From the NCBI GenBank assembly GCA_013396915.1, contig VWZL01002517.1:1655922-1719921 (forward strand): a DNA stretch of 64,000 nucleotides, given 5' to 3'. The number at the start of each line of letters is the position of its first letter. Position 1 is the stretch's first letter. Both the position numbers and the translations under genes were made by a program. This document shows, in pieces, positions 27,401 to 36,486 of the stretch. Under the pieces are notes generated by a model. The model had not been told where the DNA came from. It did not search any database and worked only from the letters and a program-made list of their open reading frames with translations. Origin of the DNA: Stercorarius parasiticus. Its lineage: Eukaryota; Chordata; Aves; Charadriiformes; Stercorariidae.

Positions 27401-30400
27401 CATGAAGACCTTCCTCACGCCCAGCATTTTAATTATCATGGTGTGGTACTGGAGACGGATCACGCTGATGACACGCGCTCCTGTCCTGCTGGAGAAGTGA
27501 GTAGGGGCTCACGCGCTGGCTAAGGTGACCCTCAAGCAAGAGGAGCCTGGCCGAGGTGGTCACCGCTCCCAGGCGGAGCCCATGTTTGGGGAGACATGGA
27601 TGGTCTTTTCTTTGTCCCCTCCCTCCACCCAGGCACGCTGGGAGCAGGAGACATCCATAGCTTCTCTTTTCTTTCCCGTTAAACCCATAGAGAATGAGTA
27701 GCTGCATTTGCCCGTGGCTCCTCAGAGGGGCTTAGCCCCAGAGGTTTGCTGGCAGGAGGTGACACCCCACCGCCGCTGCCCAAACAAACAGTGCCAGATT
27801 TTCTTCTGTTGCTCTTCACGCACAGCTTTGGCTTCTGGGGCTCTGTGTCCTTGCCTTGCAAATGGGAAAGAGATGGTGTTTCTGCCTCTCCAGGGTCATC
27901 TTTGCCCTGGGAATTTCCATGACGTTCATTAACATCCCCGTGGAGTGGTTTTCCATTGGATTTGACTGGACTTGGATGTTGCTCTTCGGAGACATTCGAC
28001 AAGGCATTTTCTATGCCATGCTCCTGTCGTTTTGGATCATCTTCTGCGGAGAACACATGATGGTGGGTACGAGCCAGAAGGGAAGGTGGTTTCCAGCCCC
28101 GCTTGCAGCCATACCTGGCGACTTCATATCCTGGTTGAGTGTGAGGACTCGCGCCAGGTGAGGTGACTTCAAGCTAACTTGCTTTTCCTTTTTTCTCTTC
28201 TTCCTTCTCACCTCTTGACCTTCTTATTAGGACCAGAACGAGCGGAATCGTCTCTCGGGGTACTGGAAGCAGGTTGGACCTATAGCTGTTGGCTCCTTTT
28301 GCCTCTTCATCTTTGACATGTGCGAGAGGTAGGTGCGGCGCTGCTCCCCGTGCACCTCCCGCGGCAGGGACCGGCGGTTTCACCCCCGTGGCTGGATGCA
28401 CGGCCCCATCTCAGGAAGCGAGGAGAGGCTCTGGGGAGCACACTGAGGCTTGTTGGCGTTTCCCAGCAGCGTATCTTGTCCCATAGCACCGTAAAGAAAC
28501 GCTTCCCACCTTGTCTCCTCCTCGCCCACATGGGGAAGCAGCGTGGCTGGCTCATCCCAGGCTGTAGGACAGGCGTGGGGCTCTCGGTGCTTGTTGGCTT
28601 CTGTGGCAGCTTGGTGTTTTCTCTCCTCCTTGCAGGGGAGTGCAGCTGAAGAACCCCTTCTACAGCATCTGGACCACCGAAGTTGGCACGGAGCTGGCTG
28701 TATCCTTCCAGCCGGCTCAGGGCAGGCTCGGTCTGCGTCGGTAGGAGAGGGAGGTGTTCCCCTCCTGCCCGATTCCTGTGGGGTGTGGGGAAACCCTCCT
28801 CCTTTTGGCAGGCTGGGATGGGAGGAGGGGCTCGGGTGCTGCGGGAGATGCTGGTGTTGGTTGGAAGAAGCAGTCCTGGCAGGTTTGGAGCTGGGTGTCT
28901 CCCGGGACTGGTGCTGTGCTCGGGGAAGTCACTGGAGAACTGAACCTCTCCTCAAGATGTCAGAGATTGGGGGAGGAGCAGCGGGGATTTAGGTCCTGGG
29001 TGTCATCATGATAACCCCAGAGCCCGTGCTGCCCCAGCTTTGCTTCCCCCCGGCCCCAGCTGCGATGGCGTCTGCCCCGGGGCCCTCCCTGTGCTGCCGT
29101 TCCTGGGGCAGGCATTGCTGGGGCATCTCCATGAGCGGCTCTTTCAGGCCCGGCTGGAAGGGCTGGCTTTCACTGCCGTTAATTTTGATTACCGGGCTGA
29201 GATAAGCCAACGCGATTAGTCCCCCTCCCGCGGCATCCAGCCCTCTTGCAGGAGCCTCTCTGGAGATGGCGCCAGTTGGCGACAGCTTCCCAAATCTCTG
29301 CAGATTTCCATGGGCGGGCGTTTTGGTGGCTTATCCCTCCTGGTGCCGTGCCGATGGCTGGGGGCCGTCGGAGCCCGCGCTCCCCACCGAGCCGGGGACT
29401 CCCCTGGCGCTGCCTCACTCAGGGGCAGGCTGCCGTCCTGAGTGCCTGCTGCCCGCTAGAAGTTTAATTATGATTTTTGGGATGATATTAAAATGAGTGA
29501 ATCGCCTGAACAACGTTTACTATTATTTAGGTTCAGCTCATACCATTTTCTCTTAACCTGCGCTGCCCAGATGGCCTTTATTATAGTCGCGGGAATCTGC
29601 TTGTGTCTCTATTTTCTCTTCCTGTGTTTTATGGTCTTCCAAGTGTTCAGAAACATCAGTGGAAAGCAGTCCAGCCTCCCGGCCATGAGCAAGGCTCGCC
29701 GCCTTCATTACGAGGTAATGTCCCTCCTTGTCGCAGAGATTCTGTATTTTTAAAATGCCTCTTTGACCGTAAAGTCTGTACTGAGACCTTCTCTATCCGT
29801 CTCGTCCTGAATTGGAAGATCTGGTCTTTATCGCCTTTCTTGTGTTGCTCAAATCCCCTAAATGCCTTTTTGTTTGGCTGTCATGTCTTCTTTATTTGGG
29901 TCTTCAGTCCCAATGAAGTATTTTTGAGCTGTCAGGAGGGTGCGTCAGCCACCTCTCCTTTCTTATGAGTAGTTGCCATCTCCCAACTTACCGAACAGCG
30001 TTGGAGGATAGAAGAAAACTGGCCCAACTACCATTTAAGTTACTATGGGGTGTAAGCCCAGCAGCTCCCAGTACCTCTGTTTCTCCGTCTGTAATAATAA
30101 TGACTGCGCTTAATGGAAAGTGTTACTAAGACCACCTTATTTTTCCATGGCCTGAATTCAGATTTATGGGGTTGTCTTTTCCTAACCAAATTGCAGGAGG
30201 GAGACTGTCCCCCCAGAATCAAAATGCGACGTGTTCAGCCCATTATCCCCATTTTTAGCCCGTGATTTTGTATGTTGTTTCTGTCCTCGCTGTCTTTTAA
30301 CTGCTGCAAAACACGAGGAGCTCACTTTAAGTGTTGTTTCCATGGGTGTGTAAATACTTATCGCTAATGTTGTTTTGTTAAATGATGGTCACTTCTCATT

Positions 30401-31328
30401 TAAACAAGTCCGTTATCACCTATCAGGAACGCACATTAAAAAAAAAAAAAAAGAAAATGGCACTTGAGAGAACGTGAACAAGATATTGAGCATTTCTTCC
30501 CGTATTTCCCTTTAGCAAGAGGCGCGGGACTTCGGCCCGTATTGTAGAGCTGCTGCGGCCGTGCTCTCCGTACAAACATCTGGCAAGCATGAATCTGGGC
30601 TGGAAGAGTTAAATTAATAGTCGCTTGTTGTCGTAGTGTGGCATAGTAATTACGCACACGCTGACATTTCCACCAAAATTCCAGAAACAGGTTAAAAAAA
30701 ACAACACACACACACACACAAAAAAAACAAAACCAAAAGAATTTGTAAGTAAAAACGTAAAACTAGCGCAGGCAAGTCCGGTATGCAGTCAGATTCCCAA
30801 CCACGCCATCGGGAGCCATAGTTTATTTTATAAGCTGCGTTCTTCTGGAATAGCCGGTGTAGTTTTGACGCGCGTTGGGAGTTGCTGGAGTTTCCAGCCA
30901 GCCAGCCAGCGGAGGTGAGGATTAGTCTGGTACCAGCGCCCGCGCTGCAGGAACGCCAACTCGTCTTGCGAAGCCGTGTTTGTTTTACCGCACGGATGAG
31001 CTTTCGGGCTGGCTGGTGGACGAAGCCCATGGCTCACACCGACCTGCCTCCTCTTCCGCGCTAACTCTCGGTAAATCCATCACAGAAGCGAATGTAATGG
31101 AAAGGCAGAGCTGCCCAGACATGCACAGCCCGCTCGGAGCGTGCGGGAGGAATGCAGACGTGTGGGGAGCGGAGAATATGGGCTGTCGTGAAGACGGCGC
31201 AGAGGAGTGGGTGGAGGTTGTTTTGCTTTGGGGTTTCGTGGGTTGGACCCTTTTTTTTTTTTTCTTTGCTTTTTTTTTTTTTTNNNNNNNNNNNNNNNNN
31301 NNNNNNNNNNNNNNNTTTTCGTGGTTGG

Positions 31329-31381
<53 letters not shown>

Positions 31382-33820
31382 CTTGTGTCTTGTACATGCT
31401 AAAAACAAAAATGGGTTTTGTGGATTGTGTTAATGTGAGCGGTGACGTTTCTCTCTAAGCAGGGGCTGATTTTTAGGTTCAAGTTCCTGATGCTCATCAC
31501 CCTGGCGTGTGCAGCGATGACCGTCATCTTCTTCATCGTGAGCCAGGTGAGTGACGAAACTCGGCTCCATCCAAGAACATCAGCCCCCGATTCCTTTGCC
31601 GCTAACGGCGTCGGCTCACCTGCTGTTCAGACAAGGCACGCCTGTTACAAGCAGATTTGATAAGAAGTCGCTTTTTAAGAAGTTGTTTTCATTTATTAGA
31701 AGCACCGCCATAATATTTCTTCGGCTGAAGCCTTCACAAAGGCCTTTGGCTCCGGGGAAGGCTTGGGGCTGTGCTGTTGGAAATATCAGCCAACACGGTT
31801 TGGTCATTTCTGAGAACTCAGCGAGAGGAAAATCTTCTGTTCCCAGTGAAAAAAAAAATAATCCGGTGGCTTTGGATGCCCACAGAGCAATAACAGAATT
31901 CAGCCTTCCCTGGGCTGACTTTGCAACCCTGCTGTCTCCAACGGCGTCTCTGCCGATTCGTTCTGAGCTCCGACGCCCTCTCTGTACAAGTGAGCTTATA
32001 TCGCTGCTGGAATGTGCTTTGGTGACTTTTCAGATTGCATCTGTTTTGAAGTTGTCATTTTTGGTTGTTCCTAAGCACAGGCAGCTGTAGCTTCGGGAGA
32101 GCCGTGGGTGCAGGCTCACAAGTCCAGTTTTGCAGAGTTTAGGGATGCGGGAGCAGGTTTTCCCTCACCGCATCACTTACGCTTTGGGGGACGTGGTGGG
32201 TCCCATCGCAAAATACGGCAGCAGGTGGTTTTGGTCTTAAAAATCTGTTAGACTGAAGCAATGCTTTGAGAAATGGGAATCTGATTCACCATTGAGTGCT
32301 GATGACTGTAACCGTCACCGCGTACGGGCATAACAAACCATCTTCTCAAGGTAGTGTAGCTTTCGTCTTTCCCCCTTATTTCTTTTTCTTTAATGGAAAG
32401 CCAACCCCTCAGTGTGAACAGTCTGCCTGTCTCCAAGTCATATTAATATTGATGATTCAAGTAATATTAATATTGATGGTATTTTCATAAATCGTGACAA
32501 ATCTCTGCCTGCCTGGGGCTGCTGCTGTCGGCCGAGGCCCCTCTCGTAAGACGGAAGCAGCGAGCGGCATTCAGCGCATCAGCTCTTCGCATTACTCACG
32601 CTGGTTTTCCTTCTGTAAAAGGTCTATTTATAGAAGTCCTTAACGTTTTCAGATATTACTAGTTGTCTCCTAGGTACTGCCCTTTATGTGGCAATCTTGC
32701 TGAACACATCAGTTACGGCGGGGATGTATCGCAGAATGTGGGGGGTTTTGTCACGTTTAAGAGTGACAAATCAAAGTTAAGGAAATCCTGATGCGATCAT
32801 TTTGTAAGGACCATTTTTTTCCTGCGGATTAAGGCTAAAAAGGGGAATCCTAGCCTGACTTCTGCATCGCTGAATCTGTTCTACTCCATTTGCTCGATCC
32901 TGTTGAATGGACACTGGTCTTGTTGATTTAAGTTAGTGCTTTAGGGAGTCACTTCTCTATTTTTAAAGAATCTGGTCTTGCTGACCATCCCGTGCATGTC
33001 TGCTTTCTCCCGGGCAGGTGACCGAAGGCCACTGGAAGTGGGGGGACATCACGATACAAGTCAACAGTGCCTTCTTCACCGGCATCTACGGCATGTGGAA
33101 CCTCTACGTCTTTGCCCTGATGTTCCTCTACGCGCCGTCGCACAAGAATTACGGCGAAGACCAGTCGAACGGTAAATGCCTCTACGTGATCCGATGGCTC
33201 CCATGGGAAGAAAGCGATATAGAGGGGGTGACTGATACCTTTTGTGCGTCATTTTTTTTGCCGAAGTGCACGTTCAGTGCCTTGAAATGTTATGCAAATG
33301 ATGGTTTGTTTTTCCTGGCAGACACTTTAATTAATGACGAGGTTAGACGGGTTTGAGTATTTAGCCAGGGCTGTCTAAAACCACCTAGATGGTTTTTGTA
33401 CTTTTTAGCATGGCCCGGTTGTAATTGTGTAGCTCAAATGGAGGGACAAGGAAAGGAGAAAATAGAAATCCGGGCAAGTGGAGAACGGCAACGCTCTTGG
33501 ATTCCTTTATCAGTTGTCTTCAGCAGCGCAGAAATCGTCCTTTGCTGATATGCTTGTATTTAAACAACTGTAAATAGAAGCATTTGTAGAAATGTTGCGT
33601 AGTCCATAGCTCAGGTAGCTCCTGAAAGGCTGGAGGGAATAAAATTTTGCTTTCTAATTGTCAAATATTTAGCTGGGAGACGAGGCTAACTCAATAACGT
33701 CCTTTCTCAGGTGACCTGGGAGTGAACAGCGGGGAAGAGCTTCAGCTCACCACCACCATCACCCACGTGGATGGGCCAACGGAGGTTTATAAGCTGGCTC
33801 GCAAGGAGGCCCAGGAGTAA
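15208..33820 (+). CDS. WLS: WLS (Wntless / GPR177 / Evi), Wnt ligand secretion mediator; exons 2-12, exon 1 outside window
   Basis: Wntless is a multi-pass membrane protein that binds lipid-modified Wnts in the ER and escorts them through the Golgi to the plasma membrane. Coding exons: 15208-15480, 24934-25058, 26246-26407, 27360-27496, 27894-28062, 28231-28328, 28636-28699, 29571-29714, 31463-31546, 33018-33171, 33711-33820 (stop TAA 33818-33820). They splice in frame to 505 complete residues plus one split codon, equal to human residues 37-541 (human length recalled as 541), with no indels. Exons 2-4 encode the luminal Wnt-binding domain. Exons 5-11 encode membrane segments 2-8 and are nearly identical to human, while the luminal part differs more. 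The endocytosis motif YEGL (Y425, split over exons 9/10) and the C-terminal KEAQE ER-retrieval sequence are retained. The first membrane segment, encoded by exon 1, is upstream of the window. Intron 8 has U12-type signals. Confidence 0.97.
15757..16120 (-). mobile_element. CR1 LINE fragment
   Basis: It starts with a degenerate CR1 tail (GATAGAATTG), then GTTGGAAGGGACCTTTCAGA and continues through the CR1 3' region to a 'GGTCTCCCCTCAGCCTCC' block. The minus orientation follows from the tail at the low-coordinate end. It is the same subfamily type as the plus-strand copy at 44449-44620. It lies about 280 bases inside WLS intron 2. Confidence 0.93.
16328..17261 (-). mobile_element. ERVL-type LTR (probably solo), interrupted by assembly gap
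   Basis: The left flank begins TGTCGTGGTTTAACCCCAGC. The right flank runs from a 'GGCTGAGATAACGGCAGTTT' block to a terminus whose reverse complement begins TGTCCTCTTTTCAGCTGGGA. Together these match the layout of a common avian ERVL LTR family in minus orientation, with TG…CA ends. Roughly half of the element is hidden by Ns (16426-16875), so an internal retroviral body cannot be excluded, although the gap length suggests a solo LTR. No exact target-site duplication was found: the flanking five bases are CAACC and GAGCC. Family naming is from memory of the consensus. Confidence 0.8.
16426..16875. other. Assembly gap (450 N)
   Basis: A run of 450 Ns lies inside the LTR described above. The true length of the missing sequence is unknown. 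Confidence 1.
17522..17700 (-). mobile_element. CR1 LINE fragment, diverged
   Basis: It begins TCACAGAGTCTTCATGGTTG and continues with a diverged CR1 3' region through 'CCTCCCTGGGCAGGCTGTTC'. Minus orientation. A short (CA)n run at about 17575-17588 is embedded in it. The sequence after 17700 is not recognisably CR1. Confidence 0.85.
19277..19325. repeat. 13-bp minisatellite, three perfect units plus a partial
   Basis: The unit CATCCCTCCGTGT is repeated at 19277, 19290 and 19303, followed by a partial unit at 19316. It lies in WLS intron 2 and is likely to vary in copy number. Confidence 0.9.
22192..22232. repeat. TG/TA-rich simple repeat
   Basis: Alternating purine-pyrimidine sequence (GTGTGTATA, TATATATACATACGTACGTG) in WLS intron 2. 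Such sequence is prone to slippage and could adopt Z-DNA. Confidence 0.8.
23268..23334. repeat. 28-bp tandem duplication
   Basis: A 28-base segment beginning TTCTGTAGCCATCTTCCAA occurs at 23268-23295 and 23307-23334 with two mismatches, a period of 39 bases. It lies in WLS intron 2. Confidence 0.85.
24934..25058 (+). CDS. WLS: WLS exon 3 (luminal domain)
   Basis: The acceptor CTCTTGCAG ends at 24933 and the donor GTAAGG starts at 25059. The first two bases complete a Lys codon begun by the last base of exon 2. It encodes residues 127-168 with the conserved words [14 protein letters not shown] and RKLKCTF. The segment between AYRDD and RKLKCTF differs substantially from human WLS, while length is conserved. 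Confidence 0.97.
25059..26245 (+). other. WLS: WLS intron 3, non-coding
   Basis: A 1,187-base GT–AG intron ending TCTCTAG. No repeats or genes were recognised in it. Confidence 0.9.
26246..26407 (+). CDS. WLS: WLS exon 4 (luminal domain end)
   Basis: A phase-0 exon bounded by TCTCTAG and GTAAGT, 54 codons (residues 169-222). It holds [22 protein letters not shown] and the invariant run [11 protein letters not shown] just before membrane segment 2. Confidence 0.97.
26408..27359 (+). other. WLS: WLS intron 4, non-coding
   Basis: A 952-base GT–AG intron, GC-rich in its middle part. A 181-codon frame starting at 26605 is present, but it has no protein-like pattern and is read as intronic. Confidence 0.88.
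27360..27496 (+). CDS. WLS: WLS exon 5 (membrane segment 2)
   Basis: The acceptor TTTCCTTAG ends at 27359 and the donor GTGAGT starts at 27497. It encodes residues 223-267 plus two bases of the next codon. [19 protein letters not shown] leads into a hydrophobic segment (ILIIMVWYW), followed by the basic RRIT loop. Confidence 0.97.
27894..28062 (+). CDS. WLS: WLS exon 6 (membrane segments 3-4)
   Basis: It begins with the single base that completes the split Lys codon, between CTCTCCAG and the donor GTGGGT. It covers residues 268-324 and, compared with the recalled human sequence, shows no amino-acid change. The words [22 protein letters not shown] and EHMM are present. This is the most conserved part of the membrane core, which houses the Wnt palmitoleate-binding pocket in the known structure. 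Confidence 0.97.
28231..28328 (+). CDS. WLS: WLS exon 7 (membrane segment 5)
   Basis: Bounded by TTCTTATTAG and GTAGGT. It encodes residues 325-356 plus two bases of the next Arg codon: [17 protein letters not shown] and then the hydrophobic [13 protein letters not shown]. Confidence 0.97.
28636..28699 (+). CDS. WLS: WLS exon 8 (short exon before a U12-type intron)
   Basis: The 64-base exon starts after CTTGCAG with the base that completes the split Arg codon. It encodes residues 358-378 ([14 protein letters not shown]…GTELA). Its donor, GTATCCTT at 28700, does not resemble a U2-type site but matches the U12-type consensus. Confidence 0.97.
28700..28707 (+). promoter_or_regulatory. WLS: U12-type 5' splice site (GTATCCTT)
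   Basis: An exact match to the GT subclass of the minor-spliceosome donor consensus, placed directly after the Ala codon that ends exon 8. Confidence 0.9.
29029..29387 (+). repeat. Duplicated 359-bp block, copy A (in WLS intron 8)
   Basis: This block aligns without gaps to 39351-39709 with four mismatches seen by eye (355 of 359 identical). It starts CTGCCCCAGCTTTGCTTCCC and ends at GCTCCCCAC. It is GC-rich, has no poly-A tail or terminal inverted repeats, and no protein-like frame. Similarity may resume after an indel at the 3' side (GGCAGGCTGC near 29424). It contains an AGATAAG-like GATA motif near 29200. Its origin is unknown: segmental duplication, an unrecognised repeat family, or an assembly error. 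Confidence 0.95.
29549..29557 (+). promoter_or_regulatory. WLS: U12-type branch site (TCTCTTAAC)
   Basis: Seven of nine bases match the U12 branch consensus, and the likely branch A lies 14 bases before the end of the intron (29570). Only a weak pyrimidine tract follows it, as expected for minor introns. Confidence 0.85.
29571..29714 (+). CDS. WLS: WLS exon 9 (membrane segment 6)
   Basis: A phase-0 exon of 48 codons (residues 379-426) between GCTGCCCAG and GTAATG. It encodes the hydrophobic run [20 protein letters not shown], then [10 protein letters not shown] and SKARRLHYE. It ends inside the YEGL endocytosis motif. Confidence 0.97.
30705..30720. repeat. (CA)8 microsatellite
   Basis: Eight CA units flanked by A-rich sequence in WLS intron 9. 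Confidence 0.9.
31233..31378. repeat. Poly-T region with 32-N gap and repeated flank
   Basis: GTTTCGTGGGTTGGACCC followed by T-rich sequence precedes a 32-base N run (31284-31315). After the gap, TTTTCGTGGTTGGGCCC is followed by an uninterrupted run of 46 Ts (31333-31378). The two flanks are near-identical, so the gap probably separates two versions of the same locus produced by homopolymer errors. Confidence 0.8.
31463..31546 (+). CDS. WLS: WLS exon 10 (membrane segment 7)
   Basis: A phase-0 exon of 28 codons (residues 427-454) between TAAGCAG and GTGAGT. It starts with Gly-Leu, which completes the YEGL motif, and encodes a single hydrophobic segment ending IFFIVSQ. It appears unchanged from human. 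Confidence 0.97.
31547..33017 (+). other. WLS: WLS intron 10, non-coding
   Basis: A 1,471-base GT–AG intron. It contains a 15-base direct repeat (ATATTAATATTGATG at 32440 and 32464) and otherwise nothing recognisable. A 179-codon frame beginning at 31551 has no protein-like pattern. Confidence 0.88.
33018..33171 (+). CDS. WLS: WLS exon 11 (membrane segment 8)
   Basis: Bounded by CGGGCAG and GTAAAT. It encodes residues 455-505 plus one base of a split Gly codon. [10 protein letters not shown] is luminal, [20 protein letters not shown] forms the last membrane segment, and [14 protein letters not shown] begins the cytosolic tail. Confidence 0.97.
33172..33710 (+). other. WLS: WLS intron 11, possible alternative 3' terminal exon
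   Basis: If retained, the frame stays open for 61 residues after Asn505 and stops at TGA 33354-33356. An AATAAA follows at 33638-33643. Use of this region would give a tail without KEAQE. This is an inference from the open frame and signal only. The normal splice to exon 12 is clearly conserved. Confidence 0.35.
33711..33820 (+). CDS. WLS: WLS exon 12 (cytosolic C-terminus)
   Basis: It starts after CTTTCTCAG with two bases completing the split Gly codon and encodes residues 507-541, then TAA (33818-33820). The tail contains [19 protein letters not shown] and ends KEAQE, the sequence reported to return Wntless from Golgi to ER. Confidence 0.97.
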
Positions 33821-34410
33821 TGCCGAGGGGGTGGCCGCAGCGGGGACCCAGCGCGGGGTGGAGAGCAGGGGACAACGCCAGGCCCTGCGGGAGGACACCT
33901 CCCTCACCTGACTGCCTTCTCCAGCACCCCGTAGGGTATTTTCACCGAGCAGTGACACCGAGCAGAACATTTGTAAACTCTTTACTATGGTGTAGTTATT
34001 TCGGGGGGGGGAGGGATATGTATATTGTGTTACACTCAAGCACGTAAAAACCCGTTAGAAAAGCATTAAGGTTGCAAAGTCGCGCATTCAGAAGGTAGGA
34101 ATGGGGCAGAGCTGACGCTGGGCAATTTTGATTTGGCTACCGCGTGCCTGTGCATAAAGGAGCTCGGTCGGTGAGCACGTACTCGGCACTCGGCGTTTTC
34201 TTCTTGTGTGCAGCTTTAAACGAGGTGTCGGTGGTGGGGGGAACTGCAGCCGCACGGTAAAAACATTTAATTCCACCATCCGTAACTGCCTTGAAATTGT
34301 TTGAGTCTTCAGGACAGCCCTGCAACTCGGCAGCAAACCTCTGTCACTCGAATGAAGCGCAGCTGGGGACGGGAGTAGACTGTAATAAATAAGATTTTAG
34401 CAGGAGGAGC
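33821..34410 (+). other. WLS: WLS 3' UTR (shortest likely form)
   Basis: This non-coding stretch follows the WLS stop and ends shortly after AATAAA at 34384-34389. A G run lies at 34003-34010. A longer UTR reaching another AATAAA near 36645 is possible and cannot be settled from sequence alone. Confidence 0.6.
34384..34389 (+). terminator. WLS: Polyadenylation signal AATAAA (WLS)
   Basis: The first canonical AATAAA downstream of the WLS stop codon, followed about 20-50 bases later by T-rich sequence (TTTTTGTTAAAT). Confidence 0.6.
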
Positions 34411-36461
34411 GACACGCTTTCTCAGTAGGTTTTGCAGCTTTTTGTTAAATATAGAGGGATGTAAGAACTGGGCGCCTGAGCTGAGCTGCAGGAGAAAGCG
34501 GTGCCGCTGATCCCATGTGCCAGAGGTACCGGTCCCTCTGCCAGCTCCCGCCTCTTCTCAGCCCCTTCGCCTTCCCTCCCTCTTGTTGTCCTCCTCCATC
34601 TTACCTCCTTGTTAAGGATTCTTCGTTTTTACGCTGTTTCCATGCCATGGGGAGAAGAGCAAGGCCATGGGAAGGACGGTGCGTTCTGGGGTCCCGTGCC
34701 CCCCGTGAGCTGGGCAGAGGATGCCGGGCGATCCCGCTCCTCGTGGCACTGCTGGGATGGAGCACGCTTGGCCGAGCTGGATTCTTCCAGGGATTATCGG
34801 ACTTGAAAAAAATCCCCTTGTGAGGCACTAACGTGGGTATTTTCTTTTCGGAGCAAAAGCAGACAATGAGGTCGCTCACCCCTGCGCTGTGCCTGGGCAG
34901 TCGGGCTGTCGGACTCTTGGCAGTGCGAGGGGACTGGGAACCGATATGGGATGGAGGAGTAAACTGGGACTGTGCTGGGGACCAGTTAAGGGAAGTGTTA
35001 ATGGTGTGTGCGGGAGGAAGCGTGGCCAGAAGGGTCCGTGCTGCTCAGGGCACACCTCCTTCCAGGGCCTGGAGGGTCCAGGGGGCTTGTTGCCTCTAAA
35101 TGTCCCTGTTAACTGCTAGTAACACGTAACTCGGCCTCTCAGTTTTGTCCCTAAAAGATAAGAATCTGCTGCTGCTGTCTGTTGCTGAAGGGTCAGAGAC
35201 CAGGAGCCGGGGGGGAGCTCCCAAAGCCGCTGACGGTTCCGCTCTCACCGTCCCTCTCACCGTTTCAAGCATCTCGGTAACCAAATACAGCACCACCTTC
35301 CTTTGCCTTCTGCATTCCTTTCCCTGCCATTCTTGAGACAAGTCAACACTTGCGCTGGGGTGAGGCGTTCACATAATTCCTCCTTATTTTCCCAATCCAC
35401 CAGGGCATGAGGCCGGAAGGCCAGTGCTTGCCCCTCGGCCATGTGCGGGGCCGGTCAGGGACCCCGTCTGTCCCCTCGCTGGCCTTTCCCCAGGAGGGGT
35501 TTCTCACGGGGACCTGCTGCCTGTGCCAAACGAACGGCACCAGGAGGTGCTGGGCTGTTAACGATCCCAGTAAGACCGGCGCTGTGTAAAGTGGCATTTA
35601 TTAGAGCTCAGCACTAGAAGAAAAAGAGGATGGCGTAGATAATCTTGCGTCCTTTTGGTTGCTGGGAACCCCAAGTTGCGCTCCGGCGAATGGGCGTCCC
35701 ATCAGGGCAGACCCCATCTGTGGAAGGGTTGCCCTGTTTTTTGTTAATTCAAGGTATTACAGCGTTTCCTTAAGAGAAGGCAATTCCGTTCATCGTTCTG
35801 CTCAATCCCGGTCATCATGCTGTTCGCCCATCTCGGCAGGCGCAGGCTGAGCGCCGAGGAGGGCTCGGGGTGAAGCCCCCCGCGTCACTGCAGCACCGAG
35901 AAACGCTGAACGCTGCTCGAGGGAGTGGCTTCAGGTGATTTTTGGATACTTGAACTGCAAAACTAATAATTTGTTATGTTTGCTGTGTGTTGTGTTTTGT
36001 TTTTTCTAAAGTGGGATGACAATGCCCCTGTACTGAAAGGAAATGTAGTTTAAACGATACAAAAAAAAAGGAGAGGACACACTTACTGTATGTGGAATAA
36101 GCGCTGGGATCGCACCTTCAACCCGGATGGCAAAATGTACGCAATTTTCATGAGGAAAACAAGTGCTAGGAGGTACAAGCAGGGTTCCTACTTGCAGTAG
36201 TTGTCCTATTACAAAATGAATTAAATTAACGCACATCATCGTAACTGCGGCATGTTCCTGGCGGAGTGCTCGACTTTGCAACTTTAACGTCCTTTTTACG
36301 TTGGGTTCTTACGTGATATTTATGTTGTTCCGATAGATGCGTCCGTGGTTTCTTTTACAGCTTAGCATAGCATCGCGTTTTGTAAAGGCTCCTTACAAAC
36401 GGGGAATTGCAGCTTTAAAACCAAATTTTGTGTCAAACACTAACAATTTGTTTACGGGGCG

Positions 36462-36486
36462 CGTGTGTGCGTGCGTGCGTGTGTGT
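36462..36486. repeat. GT/GTGC simple repeat
   Basis: A stretch of alternating GTGT and GTGCGTGCGT units downstream of WLS. Confidence 0.8.

Larger units (their letters stand above)
28700..29570 (+). other. WLS: WLS intron 8: U12-type intron carrying duplicated block copy A
   Basis: The 871-base intron begins GTATCCTT (28700-28707), the U12 donor consensus. Near its end is TCTCTTAAC (29549-29557), a good match to the U12 branch-site consensus TTCCTTAAC. The likely branch adenosine at 29556 is 14 bases before the last base of the intron, within the short distance typical of minor introns. The exon join is fixed by the highly conserved protein, so the site choice is secure. The U12 classification is made from these motifs alone. 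The intron also contains the 359-base block repeated at 39351-39709. Confidence 0.88.
29715..31462 (+). other. WLS: WLS intron 9, non-coding, with poly-T gap
   Basis: A 1,748-base GT–AG intron (GTAATG to TAAGCAG). It contains an A-rich run (30438-30453), a (CA)n tract and a long poly-T region broken by an assembly gap. No gene was recognised in it. Confidence 0.88.

Noticed and set aside
28960..29210. Frame shared by the two 359-bp block copies (start [12 protein letters not shown] on the minus strand)
   Set aside because: The shared reading frame reflects the DNA duplication. It lacks protein-like composition beyond that and diverges at the block edges, so it is not called as a gene.
31061..31408. 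Poly-lysine or poly-phenylalanine frames over the poly-T region
   Set aside because: They are products of homopolymer T and an N gap.
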